Shown: positions 24,289 to 37,401 of the stretch, piece after piece
Layout of the letters: each line of letters begins with the position of its first letter
How positions within the stretch are numbered: the first letter of the stretch is position 1
Source of the DNA: Plasmodiophora brassicae
Taxonomy: Eukaryota > Endomyxa > Phytomyxea > Plasmodiophorida > Plasmodiophoridae
Direction: 5' to 3'
NCBI GenBank assembly: GCA_039704465.1
Contig: JASFAU010000008.1
Coordinates: forward strand, 1,240,001-1,304,000
Length of the DNA: 64,000 nt
Notes under the pieces: model-generated
What the model saw: the letters and a program-made list of their open reading frames with translations, nothing else
What the model was told of the DNA's origin: nothing
The model's database searches: none
Program-made: the position numbers and the translations under genes

Positions 24289-25509
24289 CATCACCGCGCT
24301 GCGGCCAAACAATGACTTACCTGAGCAGACTCTGTCGGACGGCTTTGCCACAGACGTCGAGGTAACGTGGCGCAGATCGACGGCGAAGCGATCGCGGAAT
24401 GTGGAGGTGCATCTCTTCGAAATCGGCAACGAACCTGTTGTCGTCGCCGTTGTCCGCCTTGTATGAGTGGTCGCACGGCCATTGCCTAAGAAAGAGCGCC
24501 ATTGCCTATAACCAATGTGGTAAGCCGAACAGAACAGATAGAAACCATCCGAGAGACTATTGTACCGATTACGAACCGTGGTCCGATTTTCATCTGACCC
24601 GAACTCGTGTATGACGTTGGAGCGCTGACAGCACGGCCACGACTGGCCATCATGCTTGTAGGGGCGGCGATGCAACTAGCAACGTTCAGGTCAAAGACGA
24701 CAAAGTTCCCAACAAGGAACAGGAGATGATTCCAGCGACGAACTCGAGAGAATTTGCCTGTGGCAATACGTCGAGTTCATATGCGACTTCATCTCACGGG
24801 CAGGATATGAACCAGCGAATGAAACGGATCGCATTGTCAAATGTTCTAGTCAAGCATGCGCGCGCGACTGACGTACAGATATCGTAACGCGCCGGCTCGG
24901 GATAACGTCAGGCAAAGCGTCTTCCAAGAACCGACGCGCGTCACGATCAAACGTTCGCGGCTCAAAGCTCTCGAAATTGTCTTGAACAGGTGGAGACGTA
25001 GTACTGGAAGACTGTGATCCAGAATACAGCGCGGGCAAAAGCGAAACCGCCATTAATGAGGGGGAACGCAATTGCGAACGAAGGCGCGACGGCGAGGTCG
25101 CTGGTCCACACCATGGCACAATGGACCTTCCATTCGAGATGGGTACTCCGGCTTGTCAACGTTGCCGGACACCCATACAACCAGCGCCGAGTTCATTGCC
25201 TAACGCTGATTACCCCGAGACCGTTCCAGATCCAGGGGCCGACTATAATAATTCCCATGGGAATCCACATTACCAGTCTTGGAAACGAGTTACCTGGACA
25301 CTTGTCTTCGAGGTCAAATGATTGTTATAGGGACGCCCTGGTGGTAGTGGCCTCGTAGGAAATCAGCACCAAATGTCATCTAGATTGTCAGCGACTTTGA
25401 TGGTGCCTGGGAGACGTCCAGATAAACCAGTACAAAGGACCCCAGCGAAGGGTCCTCTCGTGTAGGTGCACCAAGCATCTGATCGAATGATGAGCGTTAG
25501 AGAAAACGA

Positions 25510-25767
25510 TTATGCTGCGGGCAGGACATACCGATAGTGTGAATAGGGATGGTGGCACGATTGACTCCAGACGTGCCAGCGAATCGCGATCTCGCCAACA
25601 AGTAAATTCCAAGCCTGTCTCTTGGAACGATTTCGCAAGCAACGTCGATTCCGCATGCAGAAATTCGAAGGTGGCCTTCCAGAAGACCACTGCGGGGGAG
25701 TTTGGGCCAGATTTAAACACGGGAGACAATACAGAGCTAGACTGGTGAAACCGATGCCTTTCACCAT
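25510..25767 (-). CDS. Possible small secreted protein in the unshared block
   Basis: The ATG at 25767 is followed by a signal-peptide-like segment (MVKGIGFTSLALYCLPCLNL) and an 85-codon frame. It sits 55 bp downstream of a copy of the array upstream element, as if a new coding sequence had been placed behind an array promoter. An overlapping minus-strand frame (GPNSPAVVFWKATFEFLHAE) also looks protein-like, so the true product, possibly spliced, is uncertain. No family is recognised. Confidence 0.35.
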   Translation of the reverse strand: MVKGIGFTSLALYCLPCLNLAQTPPQWSSGRPPSNFCMRNRRCLRNRSKRQAWNLLVGEIAIRWHVWSQSCHHPYSHYRYVLPAA

Positions 25768-25821
25768 GGCCAAACCAAGGGGCCGGTTTTCGGCTTGACC
25801 GCCATCATCAGCCGCGCGCAA

Positions 25822-25833
25822 TTCTAATTCTGG
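25822..25833 (-). promoter_or_regulatory. Array upstream element without an array gene
   Basis: The plus strand reads TTCTAATTCTGG then CATCACC, identical to the copy 7 element, but an unrelated ORF (ATG at 25767) follows instead of an array exon 1. Confidence 0.45.
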
Positions 25834-25993
25834 CATCACCCCTCGCCTCGGCGGGTGGCCTGCTGCCGGCAGGATAAGCAACGCCAATCGACAGTATTCA
25901 TTCGGATAGTTTGAAACGAAACACGCACTGGCCAGCTGACAGGGACGTCTGCGCTGCCATGCATGGCCTTAAACATGGTGGCATTGGACGCAG

Positions 25994-27967
25994 TCAGCGT
26001 ACTTCATTGATGCCAGCTGCAAATCCTTCAGACGGCGCTGCACAGAGGACGTTGTCAGCGACACGAGGCAGCACCACACAGAGCCGGTCGACCTTGAAAC
26101 GAACGAGCGAGACGACCATAATGATGATCAGGGTGACACAGACGCCGGCCAGGACGTACGCGACGATCGAGCTGTCACGCGCTGGACGAACGCGCGCATC
26201 GGGTGGAGAACCCACCGGGTGGGTTACAGCCGACGTCGACGATCTGGACGCCTTCACGGCCGCGACCGACTGGAACGCCTTCAATGCGACGCCCCCGGCG
26301 ATGGCGGTCGATACGGTCGACACGATCCCTGGGTGGACACGGAAGTTCAATCAGTACACGACATCCGGTCGACAATTAACGTCGCAGGCGCTGACCGGAT
26401 CGGCGCTTCGGTTGACCAGAAACGGGCACGTCTTTCCAGGGAATGGGAGCGGCGCGATACCCGACACTGTATCCGATCACTGAAGTGGCAGCCGCTGCCA
26501 GCAGACCAGCGCCCGGCATCTAAACAACGCAGGCGTGATCTACTGTCAGTCATGTTGGCGCGAGCACCCGGGCCGGACACGTCCGGTTCCGACCTGATTG
26601 CCACGCCTGCTGACAGCGGCCCGGGAGTCGTTGCTCGCACGGTCCAGCCGGGATTGCATGTCGGCCAGGTCTCGCTGGCACGCCTGCAGGCTTGCGTTGG
26701 TCCCGTGCATATCCAGCAGCAATCTCTTGACCTGCTCGTCCAAGTCCAGCGCGCGTTGCTCGTGCAGTTGGGCCTTGCGTATCGTCTCGTCCAAGAGACG
26801 TCCGTTATCGACGCCCCGGCTGGGCGCCTGTGCCACATCGCTGCCGCGAGCCGCGTTGTCCTTCGTCTGGCGATACTCCAGTTGGTCACCCTGGACTTGG
26901 GTGGCCAGCTGGCCGGTCGCTTCGGAACCCGACACGAACGCGGTAAGCGGATCCGCCTGCTGGTTTGCCAACGAACGGGCCAATGTCGTCTCCCGATCGT
27001 GAACCGTTGTCAAACCCGGTTCGATCGGGTTTTCCGGCGCCCTGTGCTCGTCGGCATCCCACTCTTCAAGAGCGTCTTCGGACTCCTCCTCGCAAATCAC
27101 GGTGTCCTCCTCCGATATACCGACTTCGCGAGCCGCGTCCGCCTTTGTGGTATCCTTTACACCAAGGCCTCGGCTGGACGACGCCGGGAAGGCCTGCCTG
27201 ACGTCGACAGGCTGGCGGCACAGGACACAACGGTTAGCAGACAATACGGGAACACCAACGGTGCTCGTTTCGTGACTGACATTAGTGGTTGCTCCAGGGT
27301 TGAGAATCTCACCAACGGCGTTGACGATGGTCTCCTTGAGGTGCGTAAGCTGTACTGATCGGTCAGACCCGCGAACCTCCAGAACCAGAACAACGTACCA
27401 GGCCTTCGTTTGTGTCCATTGGATTCGGTCCACATATAGATGCGACGGGCCGGAACAGCTCGAAAGGTAAGAGGGACTGGGCCAGGGTGAAATACGAGTC
27501 TGTCCAGGCGTTCCGGATCGGATCGGAAGATGAGGCGGTCCACAACGGCTCCAGGCACTCTGCGACCTGCACCAGTCGACAATCAGGAGCAACGCTTCAC
27601 TAGAGCCACCTGCTACGACGAACATGTTTCAGCGTGTTGATGTCTTTGACGACTTCCTTTCGGTCCACGAATGAGGTGACGGCCTGCATAAACCATCGGC
27701 GTCATTCAAACGTCGCGGATTGACGCTCGCTTCAATGCCAGGGGCGCCGATCACCTGCTTCAACTGGTTCGTGATGAAACCGTACTGCTCTTCAGGAACC
27801 AGCTTGGTCTTCATTGCGGCCACAATCGCGTCCGTGCATTCAAGGAGGGACTTGGCGCACTCGTAACGGATATCCTCATCGTCGTTCTCTGACCACGGAT
27901 GGGCGTTCGCCGAAAGGCATAGCGCTGATAGCAATATGCAGACAGCCGCGGCCACCATCCACGACAT
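25994..27967 (-). CDS. Array family copy 9
   Basis: This is the duplicate of copy 8. Exon 1 starts at 27967 (an in-frame ATG at 27988 is also possible) with the same signal peptide and CAKSLLEC. The stalk exon includes YVVLVLEVRGSDRSVQLTH and a more acidic segment than copy 8 (EEDTVICEEESEDALEEWD). The coil and the intron-separated membrane exons match copy 8; the last exon is 25994-26328. A single C-to-T change relative to copy 8 turns CGA into TGA at 25994, so the C-terminal tail is 32 residues shorter. All splice sites used by copy 8 are preserved. Confidence 0.78.
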
Positions 27968-28075
27968 CGCTGGCCGAAACATTCTCATGACGACCGGGCC
28001 TCGTTCGTTTGTGGAGCTCAGTCGCGTGCCCTCAGGGGCCGTCAGGCAGCATCAGGCTATATCAGGAGCGCATAA

Positions 28076-28087
28076 TTCTAATTCGGG
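28076..28087 (-). promoter_or_regulatory. Upstream element of copy 9
   Basis: The plus strand reads TTCTAATTCGGG then CATCCCC, 109 bp upstream of the copy 9 ATG (27967). Confidence 0.55.
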
Positions 28088-28934
28088 CATCCCCGCGCTG
28101 CGGCCAGAAATGACTTAGCAGACTCTGCCAGTGCCGGACGGCTTTGCCACAGACGTCGAGGTAACGTGGCGCAGATCGACGGCGAGGCGATCGCGGAATG
28201 TGGAGGTGCATCTCCCCGAAATCGGCAACGAACCTGTTGTCGTCGCCGTTGTCCGCCTTGTATGAGTGGTCGCACGGTTCGCCAGCTAACAAAGAACGCC
28301 ATTGCCTATGGCCAATGTGGTAAGCCGAACAGAACAGATAGAAACCATCCGAGAGACTATTGTACCGATTACGAACCGGTCCGATTTTCGTCTGACCCGA
28401 ACTCGTGTATGACGTTGGAGCGCTGACAGCACGGCCACGACTGGCCACCATGCTTGTAGGGGCGGCGATGAAACCAGCAACGTTCAGGTCAAAGACGACA
28501 AAGTTCCCAACAAGGAACAGGAGATGATTCCACCGACGAACTCGAAAGAATCTGTCTGTGGCAATACGTCGAGTTCAGATGCGACTTTATCTCACGGACG
28601 GGATATGAACCAGCGAATGAAACGGATCGCATTGTCAAATGTTCTAGTCAAGCATGCGCGCGCGACTGACGTACAGATATCGTAACGCGCCGGCTCGGGA
28701 TAACGTCAGGCAAAGCGTCTTCTAAGAACCGACGCGCGTCACGATCAAACGTTCGCGGCTCAAAGCTTTCGAAATTGTCTTGAACAGGTGGAGACGTACG
28801 CCTACGTACAGAGCTTTAACATCGAAACGACTGCAAGCAAGCGCGGACTAGCTACCTGGGTGCTGTTAAACGAGGACCCGTCGCCAAAGAAGTCCAGCGG
28901 CGAAGGCGCATCGCGTGCACCCCTTCGTGGTCGT

Positions 28935-29058
28935 AACTGGTCCGGTGCCTGAAATTGAAAACGTTCCGCGAAGAGGCTCAGATCCAAACAGATACGGTTA
29001 GATGGCCGGGCGTATCACTTTGGATCTGAGCGGTTGTCGTCGGGCACCGGACCAGTTA
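28935..29058. repeat. Short inverted repeats
   Basis: GTAACTGGTCCGGTGCC at 28935-28951 is the exact reverse complement of GGCACCGGACCAGTTAC at 29042-29058, and CTCAGATCC just inside pairs with GGATCTGAG. The block 28799-29677 otherwise holds no supported gene. Confidence 0.6.
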
Positions 29059-29677
29059 CGTACACGATGTGCCTTAGCACGTTGAAACCGTTGTTTGGGT
29101 CGCTGGAACGTCTTTGGCAAACGATCCAGCATTCGACCCAGCTACCGGGCCTCCCTATTAGCGACGCGCGGAGAAGGGGCGCCGTCGCGTATGTCTCCAG
29201 AACGACGACGACGACCGCCACGCCGTTGCGCAGGCGACCAGGTCGGCACGACGAATGATCCCTGTGCCACTATTGTTGGAGCTGGCTGCTCGGGAAGAAT
29301 AAGGCCGCCCTCTATAGGTAGGCCCCACAGCCGAAAAGGCCTCCATGAAGCCCATTTGATTCCCCGACCATGGCGGCTACTTTGTGAAGCGCGTTGACCC
29401 GGAACATCGAACGCAAACGTGACGCACAATACCTGCCACCATGGCTCGAACGAAGACACGGGCCAATTGAGATGCGCATCGACCTAATTGGTTGCAGGAC
29501 GCCAGAATGGCATCGCAGGGCTCGCGTCAGATTTCGACGCCAGCCGTTGATCGGCCGCCTGTGCGTTATTAGACCTGACATTGTCGTACGGTCGGGATCG
29601 ATCCCGTATAGATCGAGGTTGCACACGGCACGTAATAGGACGACCCCTCGGCGGCCGTCGGGTGTGTGTAGGTCGCC

Positions 29678-31388
29678 ATGCCGGACGATGACGCGATCCG
29701 CTCCAGGATCCAGTCGCACCTGGACGAGGCTGACTCGCATCGCGCCAAGGTATCGTGATCGCCAGGCGTTGTCGGGGTCGCGCGACTCACCCCGGTCGTG
29801 AGCAGGGACGAAGCGGGAAGGAGGTCGCCTGCCTGGAAGCGGCGCTGGCCTTGCAGCGCGAAGCGTTCGGCCCGGATGACCCGGAGACGGTTCGCGCGTC
29901 GCACACGCTCGCCGGGCGGTACAACGCGTTCGGCCTGCGCCTGATCATGAAGGGGCCCGAGTACCAGGGCATCGCCGAGAACATCTTCCGCAAGGCCCTG
30001 GCCCTGACCCGCCTCGCCAGAGACGGCCCCGTCGACACGAAACGCGCGGCACTTCGGGCGACCACGTTCAGCAACCTCAGCTGTCTATACCGGCGGTCCG
30101 TCCTGCGTCGTCGTCATCGTCGTCCTCGTCTGGCGCGCTGACGGCGCACGTAGGTCTGGGGACCAGCGCCTGGCCCTACGAGCCATCTCGTCGGCGCTGA
30201 AGATTGAGAAGCGGGCGGCGGCCGGCGGCGGTCGCTTGTCGCCCGTGCCGGGCACGCTGCTGAACATGAGCGCGGTCCTGTCCGAGATGGGCCGGCACCG
30301 ATCGGCGATCCACTACGCGCAGCTGGCGCTGGACCGCCTGACGGATCAGCTGGCGAAGCTGCCGCCCCACCTGGACCCGATGCCCGCCTACGTCCTCACG
30401 GCCATCGCCTACCACAACGTCGCCGTCGAGCAGGAGCACCTGCAGCGCCCCGACATTGCCCACACGTCGTACGCGCGCGCCCACGAGTTCGCCTCGCTGT
30501 ACCTGGCCCCGGGCCACGAGATCACGAACGCGATCGCGTTGAAGTTCGACGCGCTCGGCTCCGACCTGAAGCTCAGGGAGCCGCCGCGCGCGATCTCGCT
30601 CGACGCCATGGCCAGCATGGCCAGCGAGAACCGCCAGGTCCTGTTCAACATGACCGTCACGACCGACCTCCCACACAGTACGTCGTCGTCGTCGTTGTCG
30701 GGTCGGTCCGGGTGCTGACTGGCGCCTGACGTGTATGCAGAGAGGATACGGCCGCCGACGTCCACCTCGAGACGGAGAGGGCCACCATCGGCGCCGGTCA
30801 GGAAACCGCCCGTGCCGAAGGCGAAACCGTCGTTGCTGCCGCGGGTGTCGGCGCGAGCGTCCGCCGCACCGGTACCGTTGTCGGCCTGGTCAACGTTCGC
30901 GCGGGCGTCAACCGCTGACCGGAGGACGCGTGTTGCACAGACGACGTCGGCGATGGTGTCGCACAGCCACCGGTTGGCGACGCGCACATCGATGGACGTG
31001 ATCCGGTCCCTGTTCGCGGCCCCTGAAGAGGCGCCGTCGACGGCACGCCCGTACAAGGTGCCCGGGCAGCCCGGCAGGGCCCTGCGCCGGTACGCAGCGT
31101 CACCGACGCCGTCGTCGCTGTCGCCTAACGTCGTCGTTCTGCAGGGTGCTGGTCGACGTGGCCCTCGAGGAGGACAACGGGTACTGGAGCGACGGGCCGA
31201 CGATATCGCAGCACGGGTCGGCGACGCCCCGGTTCCAGATACGGGCGCTGCCCTGGACGCCGCAACCGCACGTCCGCGGCCTGAAAGCGGTCGCCATGGC
31301 GCCCGGGTCGCCGCCGGCGCCCCGCTACACCGCGACCGGCCGCCGACCCGCCACCACCACCACCAGGGCCAGCCGCGCCACTCATTAG
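29678..31388 (+). CDS. TPR-repeat protein
   Basis: Five exons (29678-29749, 29806-30095, 30154-30677, 30741-31089, 31145-31388) join in frame to 492 aa. The middle holds tetratricopeptide-like helices of the kinesin-light-chain type: residues 30-60 (AACLEALALQREAFGPDD-like spacing around LALQREAFGPDDPETVRASH), then ALTRLARDG, ALKIEKRAA and YAQLALDRLTDQLAKLPPHL. The C-terminal 180 residues are basic and low complexity, ending with a Thr/Arg/Ala-rich tail. Introns are 55-63 nt. Such proteins are scaffolds; no specific partner can be named. It lies 498 bp upstream of the PTEN gene on the same strand. Confidence 0.82.
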
Positions 31389-31462
31389 CACACTCTAATG
31401 CCTAACACGAACGCGCGTATGTAAGTTGTCTTGGAGACAGATAGGGCCCGGCAACGTCGTTC

Positions 31463-31472
31463 CTATTTCGGG
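31463..31472 (+). promoter_or_regulatory. CTATTTCGGG element upstream of the PTEN gene
   Basis: The sequence CTATTTCGGG occurs in the plus orientation 415 bp before the chosen PTEN ATG. It resembles the array element. The distance is larger than in the array, so a longer 5' leader or chance is possible. Confidence 0.3.
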
Positions 31473-31886
31473 AAGCGCGGGGGGAGGCCGCGCGCGATCG
31501 GACTGCGGTGGCGTCGCGTTTTGCGGACGCGCGATATTGTTGCTGTTTTGTTGGTGCGGAGGGCCGAGAGCGACGTTTTTGGGGCACCGGACGGATTTAG
31601 GATTGGTTCGGGTGCCGGGGGTCGTCGCTGCTGGAATTAGGTGGTCGTCCCGCCATGCATCGGATTTAGATTGCGAGAGGTCGACGCGTCGCTCGCACAC
31701 GAGGTCGTCGTCGGCGTTCCGCACAGCGGTGATCGGCGCCGACCGGGGCGCGGGGCAGATATGCAGGATCCGAGGGGCGCGCGCCCCATCGCGCTATCGT
31801 TGCACGGTACGCGGCAGGCGTTCGCCCGCGTCCCTCCGCCCTGTCGACGCGCGCACCCGGCCGAACATCGGCAGCCCGGCGGTGGC

Positions 31887-34643
<2,757 letters not shown>

Positions 34644-34682
34644 GTAAACACGCCCTGTGTGTATGTATACATGTAAACCGGC

Positions 34683-34910
34683 GGACGGCGCCGTCCCCGA
34701 CGCCGCACGAGGCGGCGACATTGTCCTCGCCCGTCACGGACAATAATTCCGGGTGCAGTCCCGCAGTCGGACGGCGCGGTCCCGCCACGGGCAATCCCGG
34801 GTGCAGTTCCCGCAGTCGGACGGCGCCGTCCCCGACGCCACACGAGGCGGCGACATTGTTCTGACCCGTCACGGACAATCCGGGGTGCAGTCCCGCAGTC
34901 GGGCGGGGCT
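34683..34910. repeat. Tandem repeat downstream of the PTEN gene
   Basis: Three units share GACGGCGC(C/G)GTCCC at the start and GTGCAGT(T)CCCGCAGTC at the end. The outer two are about 85 bp long and share GAGGCGGCGACATTGT; the middle one is about 50 bp and lacks the central part. Confidence 0.75.
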
Positions 34911-34977
34911 GACGCAGCTGTGTCCCAGGGGTCGTCGCCTGGATCGCGCAGGCGTACCCCGTCCGTGCCGGTCGTCA

Positions 34978-35906
34978 TGGCGTCCGACCTGGCCGAGGTC
35001 GTGCTCGAGGCGCAACGACGCTGGTTGCCGCAGGACGACGTCGTCCAGGTGCGCCCCAGGTGGAACACCTGGGTCCAGAAGCCATCCGGCGGCGGCGGCG
35101 GGGGCGGCCGGGCGCTGCGCCCCGATCGCCTGCTCGTGCGCCGGGCGAGCCTCGTCGTCGATGTCGACACCGATGACGACGATGACGACGACGACGGCGA
35201 CCTGGTGAACAGTGGCCCACCGGGTGCGACGTTGGAGGCGGCGCCCTCCATCGACTTGCTGGACGACGACAGGTCCGTTTTCGTTCGATCCGCAGCGGCG
35301 CGCCGACCGGCTGACCGGGACGACGTCACGTCAGGTCGGCGTCGGCGGCGCTGTGGAGCGTGTTCACGCGCGCCCATCACGACAAGACGACGATCGACCT
35401 GGTGGAGTGGTCCCGGTTCCACGTCCGCCTGCTCAAGGTGATGACGCCCGACTTTAACGTCGACGACGCCAGGCAGGACATGCCCAGCGAGGACGCACGC
35501 GTGAGTCTAACGCGAACTCGTCGACGGGTGCAACGTGTGAACCGGGTTCCGCTAGGCGCTGGAGACGGTGATCGACCGGGATCGGTTCCACTGGCTGCTG
35601 ATGCGCCTCGTGGGCGTCTGCCTCGGGGCGACGTCGCCGGCGCCCGCGCAGCACCACGCGTTCCTCGAGGCGCTGCTCGGGCTGATCACGACGCTGTCGC
35701 CGTCGGGGTTCGATTCGTCGCAGGCCACGCGACGCTGGTGCCCGTTGCACCAGATCCGGGCCGGCGCCCTACACGTTCGCCTGGACCAGATCCGATGCAC
35801 AGCAGCGACGATGGCGGACGTACCCGCCCACCCGCCCCATGTCGCGTCGCCGTTAATCGCCATCAAGGTCGGCCTGTTTCCCCATTCGGAAACGACCACC
35901 CGTTAA
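34978..35906 (+). CDS. Unknown protein
   Basis: The ATG at 34978 gives MASDLAEVVLEAQRRWLPQD, followed by a Gly-rich stretch and an acidic run (VDTDDDDDDDDGD). Introns beginning GTCGGCG near 35334 and GTGAGTC near 35501 link to exons reading LWSVFTRAHHDKTTIDLVEW and then VIDRDRFHWLLMRLVGVCL and AFLEALLGLITTLSPSG. The segment LEAQRRWL resembles the start of CG-1 DNA-binding domains, but the rest does not match convincingly. The helix-rich C-terminal half is unassigned. Exon borders are approximate. Confidence 0.5.
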
Positions 35907-36021
35907 TCTGAAACGCGCTGCTTCGTAGCCGAAACGTTTGCCGGATGGCGGGGCGTCGTCGCGTGCGACCGCATGGGACCCGCTCACGACCTCGTGCCCT
36001 GACGCGCAGGAAGGGTACCGC

Positions 36022-36855
36022 ATGACGTCGTCGTCGTCGCGGGCGTTCTCGAACCAGCTGGACCGGCTGCTGCGGAAGAAACAGGAGCAGGCGTCGTCGC
36101 CGTCGGCGGCCCAGGCTGATCGTAAACCTGCACGACAAGTGGTCGTTATTCCCGGGCTCGGCGGGGGCGACGACGTCGTCGCCAGCGCCCCGTCTCAGGA
36201 CCGACCACCAGCTTGCGACAGCGCCCGTACACCAGAAGCAGCACCCGAGGAACCCGCGGCGCCAGCGGGTACACCCGCGATGATCAGGCGAGCCCCGCCC
36301 GCGACGACGACGATCACACCGGGTCGGCCACGTCGGACGCCGGCACGGTCGTCGACCGGAGCGAGCGATGACGCCAACCCGCTGCGCGTGATCTGTTCGA
36401 GGCCGTTCCTGCCGATGGAGGCCCCGGTGGTGGTGCCGTCGTCCCCGGTACCGACTGTTGTTCGTGCACAGCACCCAGTCGTCATCTCCAGGAAGGCCCC
36501 CTTCGACGACGACGCCGCGTCCGGTTCCAGGGGTCGACTGCCGCGATTCTCGTCGGGGACCACCGGTCGCGTCACGCGACGTGGATCGGTGAAGGCGGCC
36601 GCCGACGCCCCGGAATGGGTCCGACGCATCAAGGTCGCAGGGCAGCCGGCCGGGTCCTGCCCGTCATGGCAGGCGACCGTTGGCATTGCCAGGGCGCGAG
36701 CCGGACGGCTAGCCAGCGAGCGCGCGCTGAGGATCATGGAACACGTCGCGGCAAAGCCCGACCCGTCGACGACGACGACGACGAGGCCGGCTCCGTTGCA
36801 CGCCCTGCTCAGCGAGTTGCCGTTCCAGGCCCGATCGGCGGCCCTGGCCGAATAG
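36022..36855 (+). CDS. Unknown low-complexity protein
   Basis: The frame from ATG 36022 to 36855 encodes 277 aa. It begins with a coiled segment (FSNQLDRLLRKKQEQASSP), continues through a long Pro/Ala/Thr/Arg-rich disordered region, and ends with a more ordered stretch (PEWVRRIKVAGQPAGSC, GRLASERALRIMEHVAAK). No domain is recognised. It lies between unknown and zinc-finger genes on the same strand. Confidence 0.45.
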   Translation: MTSSSSRAFSNQLDRLLRKKQEQASSPSAAQADRKPARQVVVIPGLGGGDDVVASAPSQDRPPACDSARTPEAAPEEPAAPAGTPAMIRRAPPATTTITPGRPRRTPARSSTGASDDANPLRVICSRPFLPMEAPVVVPSSPVPTVVRAQHPVVISRKAPFDDDAASGSRGRLPRFSSGTTGRVTRRGSVKAAADAPEWVRRIKVAGQPAGSCPSWQATVGIARARAGRLASERALRIMEHVAAKPDPSTTTTTRPAPLHALLSELPFQARSAALAE

Positions 36856-36937
36856 TTCCGAATACAAACAAGGCGTGACGTCACGCGTGCGATCTTGCTT
36901 CCGGGTGCGCCGCCGATCTTGCCGGGGCAGACCCCAC

Positions 36938-37252
36938 ATGAACTGGGAGGACGACATCAACGGATCGCGGCTGCCGTCGCTCGTGGAGGCGGCCGCGCTC
37001 TTGGCGGACGGCACGAGAGGGCGGGGGAGGAGCGCGCCCGAGGGGAAGCGCTTCCAGTGCGAGTTCTGCCAGCAGGCGTTCACGCGCCGCTCGAACCTGG
37101 ACCGGCACCAGCTGGTGCACACGAAGGAGAAGAACTTTGCGTGCCCGGCCTGCGGCACGCTCTTCAGCCTGGCCGCCAACGTCAAGCGCCACATGAAACT
37201 GAAGCACGGCGTCGACGTCGACCATCGCGATATTGTCGACGACGTCCTGTAA
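36938..37252 (+). CDS. Two-finger C2H2 zinc-finger protein
   Basis: The ATG at 36938 gives a 104-aa protein (MNWEDDINGSRLPSLVEAAA). It contains two adjacent classical fingers: one starting FQCEFCQQAFTRRSNLDRHQ and ending in H-x3-H, and one starting FACPACGTLFSLAANVKRHM with H-x4-H, joined by a TKEKN linker close to the TGEKP type. A short acidic tail (DHRDIVDDVL) ends the protein. It is probably a DNA-binding regulator. A CAG acceptor-like site just before the ATG means an upstream exon cannot be excluded. Confidence 0.8.
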   Translation: MNWEDDINGSRLPSLVEAAALLADGTRGRGRSAPEGKRFQCEFCQQAFTRRSNLDRHQLVHTKEKNFACPACGTLFSLAANVKRHMKLKHGVDVDHRDIVDDVL

Positions 37253-37401
37253 ACAATTACGACAGCGGACAGAGCCCTCAGACTGCCTACCGGAGACCTT
37301 CGACGGAGCCATATCGCTGGTCAGTCCGTCTAGACTCGGAAACGAACCGTATCGTGTTTAAGAATGTGGGCGAGGTCGGGTAGATGCAGGAAGCACTGTG
37401 C

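Larger units (their letters stand above)
22108..24998. repeat. Segmental duplication, left unit (holds copy 8)
   Basis: This interval is nearly identical to 25810-28798, including spacers and introns. The left border lies at TCAGCCGCGCGCAATTC, and the right border after AACAGGTGGAGACGTA, where the flanks diverge (GTACTGG here, CGCCTAC in the other unit). An unshared block of about 0.8 kb (24999-25809) separates the units. Confidence 0.85.
25810..28798. repeat. Segmental duplication, right unit (holds copy 9)
   Basis: This is the partner of 22108-24998 and about 100 bp longer. The extra length lies around 27420-27530, upstream of the stalk exon, where the right unit has a segment absent from the left unit. 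The noncoding stretch 28430-28798 matches 24640-24998 closely. Confidence 0.85.
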
